A stretch of 64,000 nt of DNA from VRUE01 sp963764365 (GTDB lineage: Bacteria; Actinomycetota; Thermoleophilia; Solirubrobacterales; 70-9), in assembly GCA_963764365.1 (NCBI GenBank), contig CAVXSI010000022.1, positions 248,001 to 312,000 of the forward strand, written 5' to 3'. The translations under genes were made by a program, and so were the position numbers. Numbering within the stretch: position 1 is the stretch's first letter; the number at the start of each line of letters is the position of its first letter. A model generated the notes under the pieces. The model saw nothing but the letters and a program-made list of their open reading frames with translations, was not told where the DNA came from and did not search any database. Positions 24,407 to 35,054 of the stretch are shown here, one piece after another.

Positions 24407-25687
24407 TCAGCGCAGGGCTTCGAGGCGCTCGAGGACCGCGGGGACGTGGGTCAGGTAGGCGCTGTAGTCGAAGACGGCGTCGAGGTCGAGGTCGGGGGCC
24501 GCCTCGGCGAGCAGGTCGCGGAAGTGGGTGCCGGTGTCCCAGGCTCGCTGGGCGTTCTCCTGGACGATCCGGTAGGCCTCGTCGCGGCTGAGGCCCGACT
24601 CGACCAGGGCGGTCAGGGCGCGCTGGCTGAACAGGGCGCCGTGGGTCAGCTCGAGGTTCTCGCGCATCCGCTCGGCGCGGATCGTCATCTCGGCGGCGAC
24701 GCCGGTCGCCAGGCTCTGCATGTAGTCGAGGCCGATCGTCGCGTCGGGGAGGATCACCCGCTCGGCGCCGGAGTGGGAGATGTCGCGCTCGTGCCAGAGG
24801 GCGACGTTCTCGAGTCCGGCCTGGGCGTAGCCGCGCAGGACCCGGGCCAGGCCGGTGATCCGCTCGGTGCGGATCGGGTTGCGCTTGTGCGGCATCGCCG
24901 AGGAGCCCTTCTGGCCGGCGCCGAATGGCTCCTCGACCTCGCGCACCTCGGTTCGCTGCAGGTTGCGCACCTCGGTCGCGAAGCGCTCCAGGCCGGCGCC
25001 GGCGACGGCGATCGCCGAGGTCAGCACGGCGTGGCGGTCGCGCGGGACGACCTGCGTGGCGACGTCCTCGCGGCGCAGCCCGAGCCGCTCCATCACCCGC
25101 GCCTCGACCGCCGGCGGCACCGAGGCGTAGGTGCCGACCGCGCCGGAGAGCTTGCCGACGCGCAGCTGCTCGAAGGCGTCGGCGAGGCGGGTGAGGTTGC
25201 GGTCGGCCTCGAAGGCGAAGCCGGCGAGGCGGAGGCCGAAGCTGGTCGGCTCGGCGTGGACCCCGTGGGTGCGGCCGACGCTGAGCGTGTCGCGCTGCTC
25301 CAGCGCCCGATCGATCAGCGCGTCGCGGTAGGCGCGGGCGCCGGCGACGACGATCTCGCCCGCCTGGCCCAGCTGCAGCGCCAGCGCCGTGTCGAGCACG
25401 TCGGAGGAGGTGAGGCCGTAGTGGACCCAGCGCCCGTGCTCGCCGACCGAGCCGGCGACCACGTCGACGAAGGCGGCGACGTCATGGTCGGTCACCCGCT
25501 CCCGCTCGGCGACCGCATCGACGGTGAAGGACGCTCGCTCCCGGCACGCTTCCGCAGCTCGCAAAGGAACGACGCCCTGCTCCGCCCAGGCCTCCGTTGC
25601 CGCCAGCTCCACCTCCAGCCAGCACTCAAGCTTGCGTTGCTGCGACCAGACCTCGCCGATCTCCTGGCGCGTGTACCGGGGGATCAA
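24407..25687 (-). CDS. purB: Adenylosuccinate lyase
   Basis: Cleaves SAICAR and adenylosuccinate, releasing fumarate. The 426 residues are standard length. The superfamily signature 'GSSAMPHKRNPIRTERI' is present, as are 'HYGLTSSDVLDTALALQLG' (quoted as 'GLTSSDVLDTALA'), 'GRTHGVHAEPTSFGL' with the catalytic His, and 'DISHSGAERVILPD'. The frame is intact. ATG start at 25687 ('MIPRYTRQEIGEVWS'). A palindromic element and tandem repeats separate it from purE. Confidence 0.95.
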   Translation of the reverse strand: MIPRYTRQEIGEVWSQQRKLECWLEVELAATEAWAEQGVVPLRAAEACRERASFTVDAVAERERVTDHDVAAFVDVVAGSVGEHGRWVHYGLTSSDVLDTALALQLGQAGEIVVAGARAYRDALIDRALEQRDTLSVGRTHGVHAEPTSFGLRLAGFAFEADRNLTRLADAFEQLRVGKLSGAVGTYASVPPAVEARVMERLGLRREDVATQVVPRDRHAVLTSAIAVAGAGLERFATEVRNLQRTEVREVEEPFGAGQKGSSAMPHKRNPIRTERITGLARVLRGYAQAGLENVALWHERDISHSGAERVILPDATIGLDYMQSLATGVAAEMTIRAERMRENLELTHGALFSQRALTALVESGLSRDEAYRIVQENAQRAWDTGTHFRDLLAEAAPDLDLDAVFDYSAYLTHVPAVLERLEALR

Positions 25688-25713
25688 CCAGTACCTCCCC
25701 TCGGGCGGGAGGT

Positions 25714-25832
25714 GTCGGGTGGGGGTGTCCGGCGCCGCGCGGAGTCTGCGGAGGGCAAGGCCCCGACCCTATCTCCGGTCTGTCCCGTCGCCCGGAGCAG
25801 ATCGCAGCGCAAGCCGGGCACCCCCACCCGGC
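25714..25832. repeat. Palindromic element, core family R1, between purE and purB
   Basis: The arms GTCGGGTGGGGGTGTCCGGC and GCCGGGCACCCCCACCCGGC are complementary with few mismatches. The core GCGCGGAGTCTGCGGAGGGC ... CCGGAGCAGATCGCAGCGC matches the copy at 2735-2862. Confidence 0.85.
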
Positions 25833-25935
25833 GCCAGGACCCGCCCGCCTGGACGGCTGGAGTCGCGCCATGACAGGACCCGCCCGCCTGGACGGCTGGA
25901 GTCGCGCCATGACAGGACCCGCCCGCCGGGAGCAT
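25833..25935. repeat. 39-bp tandem repeat, about 2.5 copies
   Basis: The unit runs ACAGGACCCGCCCGCCTGGA then CGGCTGGAGTCGCGCCATG, twice without change, then a partial third. 'ACAGGACCCGC' also follows the R1 and grpE/pdhC repeats, so the tandem unit grew from the tail of an R1 element. Confidence 0.85.
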
Positions 25936-25940
25936 CTCGG

Positions 25941-26450
25941 TCATGCGTTCAAGATTCTGACAGCGAGCAGGCCGGCGTTTTTGGCGCCGTCGACGGCGAC
26001 GCAGGCGACGGGCACCCCCGGCGGCATCTGCACCGCCGAGAGCAGCGCGTCGAGGCCGCCGAGGCTCTTGCCGAGGATCGGCACGCCGATCACCGGCAGG
26101 TCGGTGTGGGCCGCGGCCACGCCGGGCAGCGCCGCCGACATCCCCGCCCCGGCGATGATCGCCCGCAGCCCGCGCAGGCGCGCGTTCTGGCAGTACTCGC
26201 GGACCAGCTCGGGGTCGCGGTGGGCGCTCATCACCCGCACCTCGTAGCGGATGCCCGCCTCGTGCAGGACCGCGCCCGCCGGCTGCATCTTCGGCTTGTC
26301 GTTCTTCGAGCCCATGATGATCCCGACGTGGGGCTCGTCGACGTCGATCTCCTCGAACGCCTCTTCGACCGCCGGGATTGCGGTTGCCCGGCTCGACTCG
26401 GCCGCCGGGGTCGGATCGCTCGGCTGCGGCTCTTCTGAGATCTCGCTCAT
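25941..26450 (-). CDS. purE: N5-carboxyaminoimidazole ribonucleotide mutase
   Basis: Rearranges N5-CAIR to CAIR. It has 169 residues, with an N-terminal acidic extension of about 35 before 'HVGIIMGSKNDKPKM', the phosphate-binding loop. 'VRVMSAHRDPELVREY' carries the catalytic His. 'AGAGMSAALPGVAAAHTDLP' replaces the more common 'AGAGGAAHLPG' form, and 'GVPILGKSLGGLDALLSAVQ' follows. The variant active-site loop (Met-Ser for Gly-Ala) is unusual. No purK is visible nearby, so class I versus class II chemistry cannot be settled from this window. Confidence 0.9.
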   Translation of the reverse strand: MSEISEEPQPSDPTPAAESSRATAIPAVEEAFEEIDVDEPHVGIIMGSKNDKPKMQPAGAVLHEAGIRYEVRVMSAHRDPELVREYCQNARLRGLRAIIAGAGMSAALPGVAAAHTDLPVIGVPILGKSLGGLDALLSAVQMPPGVPVACVAVDGAKNAGLLAVRILNA

Positions 26451-26474
26451 CCCTTCCTCTCTACTGGGTTCGTG

Positions 26475-27749
26475 TCAACCGGGTACCCGCTCGACCGCGC
26501 GGGCGGCGATGTCGGAGCGGATCTGCATTCCCTCGAACTCGATCCGGCGGGCCGCATCGTACGCCCGATCGCGCGCCTCGGCCGGGGTCGCCCCCAGCGC
26601 GGTGACGTTGAGCACCCGGCCGCCGGCGGTGACGATCTCGCCGTCGCGCCCGGCGGTCCCGGCGTGGGTCACCTCGGCCAGCGCCGCCGCCTCGTCGAGG
26701 CCGCGGATCGCGTCGCCCTTCGAGGAGGACTCCGGGTAGCCGGCCGAGGCGAGGACCAGGGTCACCGCCCACTGCTCGCCGAACTCCGCCTCGACGCCGG
26801 CCAGGCCGCCCGGCTCGCGCGACGCCAGCATCAGCCCGGCGAGGTCGGAGCGCAGCCGCGGCAGCACCGCCTGCGTCTCCGGGTCGCCGAAGCGGACGTT
26901 GAACTCGAGCACCTTCGGCCCCTCCGGGCCGACCATCAGGCCGGCGTAGAGGACGCCGCGGAAGGGGATGCCGCGGCCCGCCATCGCCGTCACCACCGGC
27001 CGGTGGACCGCGTCGACGATCTCCTCGACCTCGGCCGGGCCGAAGCCGGGGACCGGCGAGTAGCTGCCCATGCCGCCGGTGTTCGGCCCCTCGTCGCCGT
27101 CGAAGATCCGCTTGTAGTCCTGCGCCGGGGCGAGCGGGACGACGTTCTCGCCGTCGCAGAGGGCGAGCAGCGACAGCTCCTCACCCTCGAGGAACTCCTC
27201 CAGCACGACGGCCGTCTCGCCGAAGCGCCGCTCGGTGAAGAAGACCTCGGCGGCGTCGCGCGCCTCGGCCTCGCTCGCGCAGATCAGCACCCCCTTGCCG
27301 GCCGCCAGGCCGTCGGCCTTCAGAACCGCCGGGAAGCTGGCGCGGCCGATCTCCGCGGTCGCCTGCTCGCGGCTGCGCAGCAGCACGTGCGCGGCGGTCG
27401 GCACCCCGGCCTCGGCCATCAGCTGCTTGGCGAACGCCTTCGAGCCCTCCAGCTCGGCGGCGGCGGCGCTCGGCCCGAAGGCGGGGATCCCGGCCGCCTC
27501 GAGCGCGTCGACCGCGCCGGCCACCAGCGGCGCCTCCGGCCCGACCGCGACCAGGTCGACCGCGCGCTCGCGCGCCGCGGCGACGATCGCCCCGACGTCC
27601 TCCGCGCCGACGCCGGGCAGGCACTCGGCGGCGTCGGCGATGCCGACGTTGCCGGGGGCGCAGAGCAGCTCCGGCGACCGCGGCGAGCGCGCCAGCGCCC
27701 GCACGATCGCATGCTCGCGCCCGCCCCCCCCTACGACCAGGATCCGCAA
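26475..27749 (-). CDS. purD: Phosphoribosylamine-glycine ligase
   Basis: ATP-grasp enzyme making GAR. Of 424 residues, it starts 'MRILVVGGGGREHAIVRAL'; 'FGPSAAAAELEGSKAFAKQ', 'VLKADGLAAGKGVLI', 'YKRIFDGDEGPNTGGMGSYS', and 'EFNVRFGDPETQAVLPRL' contain the ATP- and Mg-binding residues. The frame is intact and of family length. It lies 24 bp upstream of purE on the same strand. With purB and purE it forms a second purine block, split from purC-to-purH by the P450 and thioredoxin-like genes. Confidence 0.95.
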   Translation of the reverse strand: MRILVVGGGGREHAIVRALARSPRSPELLCAPGNVGIADAAECLPGVGAEDVGAIVAAARERAVDLVAVGPEAPLVAGAVDALEAAGIPAFGPSAAAAELEGSKAFAKQLMAEAGVPTAAHVLLRSREQATAEIGRASFPAVLKADGLAAGKGVLICASEAEARDAAEVFFTERRFGETAVVLEEFLEGEELSLLALCDGENVVPLAPAQDYKRIFDGDEGPNTGGMGSYSPVPGFGPAEVEEIVDAVHRPVVTAMAGRGIPFRGVLYAGLMVGPEGPKVLEFNVRFGDPETQAVLPRLRSDLAGLMLASREPGGLAGVEAEFGEQWAVTLVLASAGYPESSSKGDAIRGLDEAAALAEVTHAGTAGRDGEIVTAGGRVLNVTALGATPAEARDRAYDAARRIEFEGMQIRSDIAARAVERVPG

Positions 27750-27758
27750 GTGTCCGTC

Positions 27759-28040
27759 CTACAGCGAGTCCGACAGCTCGCCGGCCGGCATCGCCGCCAG
27801 CGTCTGGCTGGTCATCGTCCCGCGCGAGCCGAGCTCGACCGAGACCTTGGCCATCGTCTTCTCGTCGGGCGCCTCGACGATCGTCACGAAGTCGTACTGG
27901 CCCAGCGTCGCGTACTGCTGCAGGACCTTGGCGCCGATCTGTTCGACCTCCTTGTTCACCTCGGCGACCCGTCCCGGATTGTTCTTCAGGGTGCGGACGC
28001 CGTCGGCGGTCAGATTCGTAAGCATCACATAGGTAGGCAT
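27759..28040 (-). CDS. GYD-domain protein
   Basis: 93 residues. The 'MPTYVMLTNLTADGVRTLKN' start, 'VLQQYATLGQYDFVTIVEAPD' and 'RGTMTSQTLAAMP' match the GYD family of small dimeric alpha/beta-barrel-like proteins of unknown function (the name comes from the Gly-Tyr-Asp motif, here 'GQYD'). It lies 9 bp upstream of purD on the same strand, so it probably starts that transcription unit. Possible roles (ligand binding, regulation) are not shown by the sequence. Confidence 0.85.
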   Translation of the reverse strand: MPTYVMLTNLTADGVRTLKNNPGRVAEVNKEVEQIGAKVLQQYATLGQYDFVTIVEAPDEKTMAKVSVELGSRGTMTSQTLAAMPAGELSDSL

Positions 28041-28102
28041 CGCTCGCTCCTCCTTGGGCTCTCTACGAGATTCGAGCCTACGTTACGCGGACGTGTGTGG
28101 AA

Positions 28103-28130
28103 AGGGGTCGGTGGACACCCACCGACCCCT
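28103..28130 (-). terminator. Intrinsic terminator after the lytic transglycosylase gene
   Basis: A perfect 12-bp stem (AGGGGTCGGTGG / CCACCGACCCCT) with a 4-nt loop, followed on the minus strand by TTTCC. It lies 10 bp beyond the stop at 28140. Confidence 0.75.
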
Positions 28131-28139
28131 GCGCTGCTC

Positions 28140-29795
28140 TCAGACGCCGAGCGTCTGCAGCAGCGAGAACATCTGCAGGCCGCCCTGGGTGACCTTGCCC
28201 TCGACGTATTCGGCGTGGCTGAGCGGCACCCCCGAGCTGTCGGCGAGGCCGATCTCGATCGACCCGCCGGGCCGGAAGGTCGCGATCTGCTGGCCGGCGG
28301 CGACGGTCTGGCCCGGCTGCACGGTCGCGTCGACCCCCTCGTAGACGAAGATCGACTGGCCCTTGAGCGGCCCTTCGAGCAGCTGGTAGAGGACGCCGCC
28401 GCCTTCCGGCCAGCCGGGAGCGCCGACCTGCAGCACGATCGCCTTGCCGATCGCGGCGATCGCGCCTGCGCCGGTGAAGTCGACGCCCTGGTCGATCCGC
28501 CCGGCGACCAGGTTGGCGCTGAGCGAGAACGGGTTGACGTAGCTGCCGCCCGCTTCCGGCAGCGCCACCGACCAGTCGATGAAGTGGCTGCGGCAGGTGC
28601 CCTTGAGCGCTTCGGCTTCGCTCAGCACCGCCTGCACGTACCAGGCCGCCTGGTTGTGGGCGAAGATGCCGGCGCGGATGCTTTCGTGCGACCAGAGCTC
28701 GCGCGCCAGCGTTGCCGCCGAGTCGGCGGGGTCGGCGTGGCGGATGCGGCCGTCTTCGTCGCCGTCGACGGCGAAGCGCTTCCACTCGCTCGGCTCGAGC
28801 CCGAGCGGGCCGGCGTGGTGCAGTTCGCGCTTCGTCATCCCGCGGCCGAAGTTCGACTCCATGCGGGCGATCGCCGCCAAGTCCCAGACGCCGCGGCCGC
28901 CCAGCTCGTAGCGAGCCGCCGCGCTCTCGAAGGCGCTGAGGTATTCGGCCGGAACCCTGCGGCGCCATGGCCGGGCGAGCGTGCAGCTGAGGACCTGGAG
29001 CTGGGGCGCCGACATCAGCGCCGTGGCGCTGCCGCCCACCTGCGGCGCGTAGCAGCTGGCGTTGGCGAGCACCTCGGCGACGTACCAGTCGGCGTGGTTG
29101 TAGGCGTAGATGGCGCCGTAGGTGTCGGCGGGCATGCCGGCCGCGCGCAGGTAGCTCGCCGCGGCGTAGATCGCGTCTTCGGGGTTGTAGGGGTCCGCGA
29201 CCCCGTCGCCGTTGGCGTCGACGCCGTAGGTCGCCCAGGTCGAGGGCATGAACTGCATCCAGCCCTCGGCGCCGGCCGAGGAGACGTTGAGGTTGGTTCC
29301 GAAGGCGGTCTCGACCTCGTTGATCCCGGCCAGCACGGCGGCGCCCTGCGGGCCGAGCGCGTAGGCGGTGGCGGCGCGCTGGTAGATCGGGATCAGCACC
29401 GCCGGCACTCCGGCGGCGGCGCAGCTCGAGCTCGGGATCGAGGGGATCGCGAAGGTCTGGGCCGGCGGGGCGGCCGCCGCGGTGGCGCCGGTGGAGGGCG
29501 ATCCGGCCTTCGGTTCGGACGGCTTCTTGGCCGCCGCCGCGGTTCCGCCGCTCTGCTGCTTCGGCGCCTTCGGCTTGCTTTCGGCGGGCGGCGGGGCGAT
29601 CGTCGCCCCCTGCTGGAGGCCGGGGGAGACGGGGGCGGGAACCTTGGTCGTGCTCGCCGGGGCAGGCTTCGACGGCTCGACCGCGGCGGCGGCCGGAGAT
29701 TCCCCGCCGGCCGGAGCTTCGTCCGCGGCGGCGTTCGACGCGGTCAGGCCCGCGGCGATCGCCGTCACTGCCAGGGTGTTGCGGAGGCGCCCCAT
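28140..29795 (-). CDS. Secreted protein with two lytic-transglycosylase-like domains and a C-terminal beta domain
   Basis: 551 residues. A signal peptide (about 1-24, 'LAVTAIAAGLTASNAAA') is followed by a Pro/Ala/Lys-rich linker to about 115. The first SLT-like domain has 'GINEVETAFGTNLNVSSAGAEG', quoted as 'GINEVETAFG' and 'SAGAEGWMQFMPSTW', with the catalytic Glu and typical 'GAxGxMQFxPSTW'. A second, more divergent copy reads 'IARMESNFGRG' and 'GPLGLEPSEW'. The C-terminal 'VQPGQTVAAGQQIATF' resembles M23/biotinyl-type beta folds but lacks the HxH zinc motif. It probably cleaves or binds peptidoglycan. It starts 2 bp after the upstream membrane-protein gene. Confidence 0.85.
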   Translation of the reverse strand: MGRLRNTLAVTAIAAGLTASNAAADEAPAGGESPAAAAVEPSKPAPASTTKVPAPVSPGLQQGATIAPPPAESKPKAPKQQSGGTAAAAKKPSEPKAGSPSTGATAAAAPPAQTFAIPSIPSSSCAAAGVPAVLIPIYQRAATAYALGPQGAAVLAGINEVETAFGTNLNVSSAGAEGWMQFMPSTWATYGVDANGDGVADPYNPEDAIYAAASYLRAAGMPADTYGAIYAYNHADWYVAEVLANASCYAPQVGGSATALMSAPQLQVLSCTLARPWRRRVPAEYLSAFESAAARYELGGRGVWDLAAIARMESNFGRGMTKRELHHAGPLGLEPSEWKRFAVDGDEDGRIRHADPADSAATLARELWSHESIRAGIFAHNQAAWYVQAVLSEAEALKGTCRSHFIDWSVALPEAGGSYVNPFSLSANLVAGRIDQGVDFTGAGAIAAIGKAIVLQVGAPGWPEGGGVLYQLLEGPLKGQSIFVYEGVDATVQPGQTVAAGQQIATFRPGGSIEIGLADSSGVPLSHAEYVEGKVTQGGLQMFSLLQTLGV

Positions 29796-29797
29796 GC

Positions 29798-30754
29798 TCA
29801 GCCCAGGACTTCGGTGACCCTCCAGCCTTCGGGCTTGCTGTGCTGGAGGCTGATCCGCAGCTCGCTGGTCAGGCCGACCCGGAGCAGCGAGACGCTGACC
29901 GTGTACACCCCGCCGTGCCGGGGGCCGGGGACGAGGTTGAGCACCTTCGCCTTCGGCACCTTCGCGTTCGCCGGCAGGCGCGGCGGCCGCTGGGCCAGCG
30001 CTTCGGCCAGCTGCGGCGTCGCGGTTTCGCCGAACACGGTCTTCGCCCGCGCCGGGCGCTTGCCGATCTCGTAGAAGACGAACGCCTCGGAGAAGCGGCG
30101 CGCCACCTTCATCGCCTCCCGACCGGCCGGGACGGCCTTCGCCGTCGATGCCGTCGCGGCGGAGCCTTCCCCACCGGTCGAGCCGTCGCTCCCGGCGCTC
30201 GCCGCGGCTGCGGCGGCGCCGTCTGCTTCGACCGCTTCGGGCGGGGCGGAGCCTGCGGCGGCTTCGTCCTTCGCGCCGGCCGGCGCGCCGTCCTGCTTCG
30301 CCGCTGCGCCGCCCTTGCCGGCACCGAACGAGGGCGGCACGCCCTGCAGTGTCGGCTCCTGCGGTTCTGCGGCGGCAGGTTTGGCCGGCGGCGGAGTCAC
30401 CGCCACCGGCGCGGCGATCCGCTCGGTTTCGCTCTTGCCGCTTCCGCCCGACAGCAGCAGGCCGACCAAGATCGCAGCGACCGCGACCGTTCCCAGCGCG
30501 GCGGCGCCCGCGGCGGGGCGGGGCGGGCCCCAGCCGGCGACCCGCTCGCGCAGCGGCCAGACCGCCCGCCGCTCGATGGCCCAGGCGGCTCGCTCGAACG
30601 GCCAGCGGGCCGCCTCGGCGGCGCCGCGGAGCAGTGCCGCCCCGCTCCAGAGGCGGTTCTCCGCGACCCAAGCGAGGTGGCGCAGCGGCGTAGCCGCAGT
30701 GGACAGCGCCGTGCGCAGCCGTGAATCAGCGTGGATCTTGCGTCGTCTCAACAT
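29798..30754 (-). CDS. Single-pass membrane protein with Ala/Gly linker and C-terminal NTF2/VirB8-like domain
   Basis: 318 residues. An Arg-rich cytoplasmic N-terminus precedes one membrane segment (about 83-103), a low-complexity Ala/Gly/Pro/Glu stretch (about 115-205), and a folded domain starting 'VARRFSEAFVFYEIGK' and ending 'LTSELRISLQHSKPEGWRVTEVLG'. The domain's start ('xFxxAFVxYE') and end ('WRVTxV') are reminiscent of the NTF2-like/TcpC-VirB8 fold of conjugation proteins, which is a weak inference. It pairs with the secreted transglycosylase, so a joint cell-wall role (a scaffold for localised peptidoglycan opening) is plausible but unproven. Confidence 0.7.
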   Translation of the reverse strand: MLRRRKIHADSRLRTALSTAATPLRHLAWVAENRLWSGAALLRGAAEAARWPFERAAWAIERRAVWPLRERVAGWGPPRPAAGAAALGTVAVAAILVGLLLSGGSGKSETERIAAPVAVTPPPAKPAAAEPQEPTLQGVPPSFGAGKGGAAAKQDGAPAGAKDEAAAGSAPPEAVEADGAAAAAASAGSDGSTGGEGSAATASTAKAVPAGREAMKVARRFSEAFVFYEIGKRPARAKTVFGETATPQLAEALAQRPPRLPANAKVPKAKVLNLVPGPRHGGVYTVSVSLLRVGLTSELRISLQHSKPEGWRVTEVLG

Positions 30755-30910
30755 CTGCTTGAGGTCCGTACAAGCTTACGTCGGAATCCATCCGTCATCC
30801 CTGAAATCCCGCTCCCCGGGTTGCGAATCCCAAACTGCACCGCCCTGGGTACCAGGCCGCCTTCAGCGGCACCTAAAGAAGCCGTAGCGACAGGGGGGAG
30901 CCGGTCGTCA
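30755..30910. other. Intergenic region after clpB
   Basis: A weak hairpin (GCCGCTGAAGGCGGC near 30860-30875, minus strand) may end the heat-shock transcript. The promoter for the downstream membrane-protein gene must also lie here, but I see no convincing -35/-10 pair. Confidence 0.35.
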
Positions 30911-33504
<2,594 letters not shown>

Positions 33505-33508
<4 letters not shown>

Positions 33509-33870
33509 CTCCGCCTCCTATTCGAGATCCGACCTTCGAGCTCATCGGCGCGCCGCCGCATCCGCTCCAGCTCGCCCCGCATCCGCTCGACCCGCTCCTC
33601 CATCTTCAGCAGAGCCTGCACGCCCGCGAGGTTGAGGCCCTGCTCGGAGGTCATCCGCTGGATGCGGCGCAGCCGCTCGACGTCGCGCTGCGAGTAGAGG
33701 CGGGTGTTCTTCGGCGAGCGCTGCGGCTCGATCAGCCCCCGCGCCTCGTACATCCGCAGCGTCTGCGGGTGCATCTGCGCGAGTTCGGCGGCGACCGAGA
33801 TCATGTAGACGCCGCGCTCGCTGTCGATCGTCGCTTCGATCCGGTGCGTGACCCGCCGCGCGCTAGCCAC
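33505..33870 (-). CDS. hspR: HspR, MerR-family heat-shock repressor
   Basis: 121 residues from a GTG at 33870 that has AGGGAGG six bases upstream. The MerR-type helix-turn-helix is clear ('YMISVAAELAQMHPQTLRMYEARGL', quoted as 'VAAELAQMHPQTLRMYE'), then 'NTRLYSQRDVERLRRIQ' and a C-terminal coiled coil of Arg/Glu heptads. HspR represses the dnaK operon in Streptomyces and mycobacteria, using DnaK as co-repressor. Its place between dnaJ and clpB fits autoregulation. I could not find a good match to the HAIR operator (CTTGAGT-N7-ACTCAAG) upstream of dnaK. Confidence 0.93.
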
Positions 33871-33883
33871 GGAAACCTCCCTC

Positions 33884-33920
33884 TGACGACTTGTTCTCGC
33901 ATAGCGAGAACAAGTCGTCA
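33884..33920 (-). repeat. Perfect 17-bp hairpin between dnaJ and hspR
   Basis: TGACGACTTGTTCTCGC and its exact complement flank ATA. It lies 8 bp after the dnaJ stop and 14 bp before the hspR start. It could attenuate read-through into hspR-clpB or protect mRNA ends, but there is no T tract. In form it resembles the small palindromes within purQ and after purB. Confidence 0.75.
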
Positions 33921-33927
33921 CGGCCGA

Positions 33928-35046
33928 TCATCGCGCCGCCCTTCGCAGCAGCTCGGTCCGCGGGTCGGCGCCGTTCAGCGTCTCGGCCAGCCTCTCGACC
34001 GCCTCGCGCTGCTCGTCGCTCAGCTCCCCCGGCAGCTCGATCTCGAGCCGGTAGCGGATCTCGCCGCGGCCCTTGCCGCGCGGCGTCGGCGGCCCCTCGC
34101 CGCGCAGCCGCTGGACCGTGCCGTGCTTCGTTCCGGCCGGCACCTTGATCTTCTTCGTCCCGTCCAGGGTCGGCACCTCGATCGTCGCCCCGCCGAGCGC
34201 CTCGACCACGGTGATCGGCACCGTCACCTCGAGGTTGCCGCCGTCGAGCCGCCGGAACACCGGCGAGGCGGCGACCCGGGTGATCACGTAGAGGTCGCCG
34301 GGGGGGCCGCCGCGCGGCCCCGCCTCGCCCTTGCCCCGGAGCCGGATCCGCGCCCCGTCCTTGACCCCGGCCGGGATGTTGACCTTGTAGCGCTTGGTCT
34401 GGCGGGTCAGGCCGGAGCCGCCGCAGGTCGGGCAGGGGTCCTCGACGATCTGGCCGGCGCCGCCGCACTGGCGGCAGGGCTGGCTGATCGAGAAGAAGCC
34501 CTGGCTCTCGGCCTCGACGCCGCGGCCTTCGCAGCGCGGGCAGACGATCGGGCCGGTGCCGGGCTTGGCGCCGCTGCCGTGGCAGGTCGGGCAGCGTTCC
34601 TCCTTCGGCACGTTGACGCTGACCTGGGCGCCGTTGACCGCCTGGTCGAAGCTGAGGCTGATCTCGGTCTCGAGGTCGCGCCCCCGCTCCGATTGCGGCT
34701 GCGCCCGGCCGCCACCGCGGTTGAACAGGTTGGAGAGGATGTCGCTGAAGTCGGGCGCACCGAAGCCGCCGCCTTCGGTGCCGCCGAACGGGGGCCCGCC
34801 GAAGCCGCCGGTGGCGCCGCCGAAGCCGCCGAAGCGACCGCCCTCGTCGTACTCCCTGCGCTTCTCCTCGTCGGAGAGGACGTCGTAGGCGCCCTGCACT
34901 TCCTTGAACTTCTCCTCCGCCGCCGGGTCGTCGGGATTGCGGTCCGGGTGGTACTTCCGGGCCAGCTTGCGGTACGCCTTCTTGATCTCGTCCCCGGACG
35001 CCCCCTTGGCGACGCCGAGAGCCTTGTAGAGATCGCGGGAGCCCAC
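33928..35046 (-). CDS. dnaJ: DnaJ co-chaperone
   Basis: 372 residues, type I DnaJ: J domain with HPD in 'LARKYHPDRNPDDP', a Gly/Phe-rich region ('GGFGGATGGFGGPPFGG'), four zinc-binding repeats (CPTCHGSG, CPRCEGRG, CRQCGGAG and CPTCGGSG) and the C-terminal substrate-binding domain ending before 'ELSDEQREAVERLAETL'. GTG start at 35046, 8 bp after the grpE stop. It stimulates DnaK ATPase and delivers clients. The frame is intact. Confidence 0.96.
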   Translation of the reverse strand: MGSRDLYKALGVAKGASGDEIKKAYRKLARKYHPDRNPDDPAAEEKFKEVQGAYDVLSDEEKRREYDEGGRFGGFGGATGGFGGPPFGGTEGGGFGAPDFSDILSNLFNRGGGRAQPQSERGRDLETEISLSFDQAVNGAQVSVNVPKEERCPTCHGSGAKPGTGPIVCPRCEGRGVEAESQGFFSISQPCRQCGGAGQIVEDPCPTCGGSGLTRQTKRYKVNIPAGVKDGARIRLRGKGEAGPRGGPPGDLYVITRVAASPVFRRLDGGNLEVTVPITVVEALGGATIEVPTLDGTKKIKVPAGTKHGTVQRLRGEGPPTPRGKGRGEIRYRLEIELPGELSDEQREAVERLAETLNGADPRTELLRRAAR

Positions 35047-35054
35047 TCAGAACC

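Larger units (their letters stand above)
25688..25940. other. Intergenic repeat block between purE and purB
   Basis: Fully occupied by the R1-family element (25714-25832) and a 39-bp tandem repeat (25833-25935). No gene is seen. Confidence 0.7.

Noticed and set aside
25833..25935. Short direct repeats that could suggest a CRISPR array
   Set aside because: The 39-bp units are directly tandem with no spacers, there are fewer than three full copies, and no cas gene is nearby.
26472..30074. A 1200-codon open frame on the plus strand
   Set aside because: It runs antisense across purD, the GYD gene and the transglycosylase genes, all of which have clear family motifs. Long antisense frames are expected at this GC content.
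33884..33920. Intrinsic terminator between dnaJ and hspR
   Set aside because: The stem is perfect but the minus-strand sequence after it (GAGGGAGGTTTCC) is the hspR ribosome-binding site, not a T tract. Kept as a repeat or hairpin instead.
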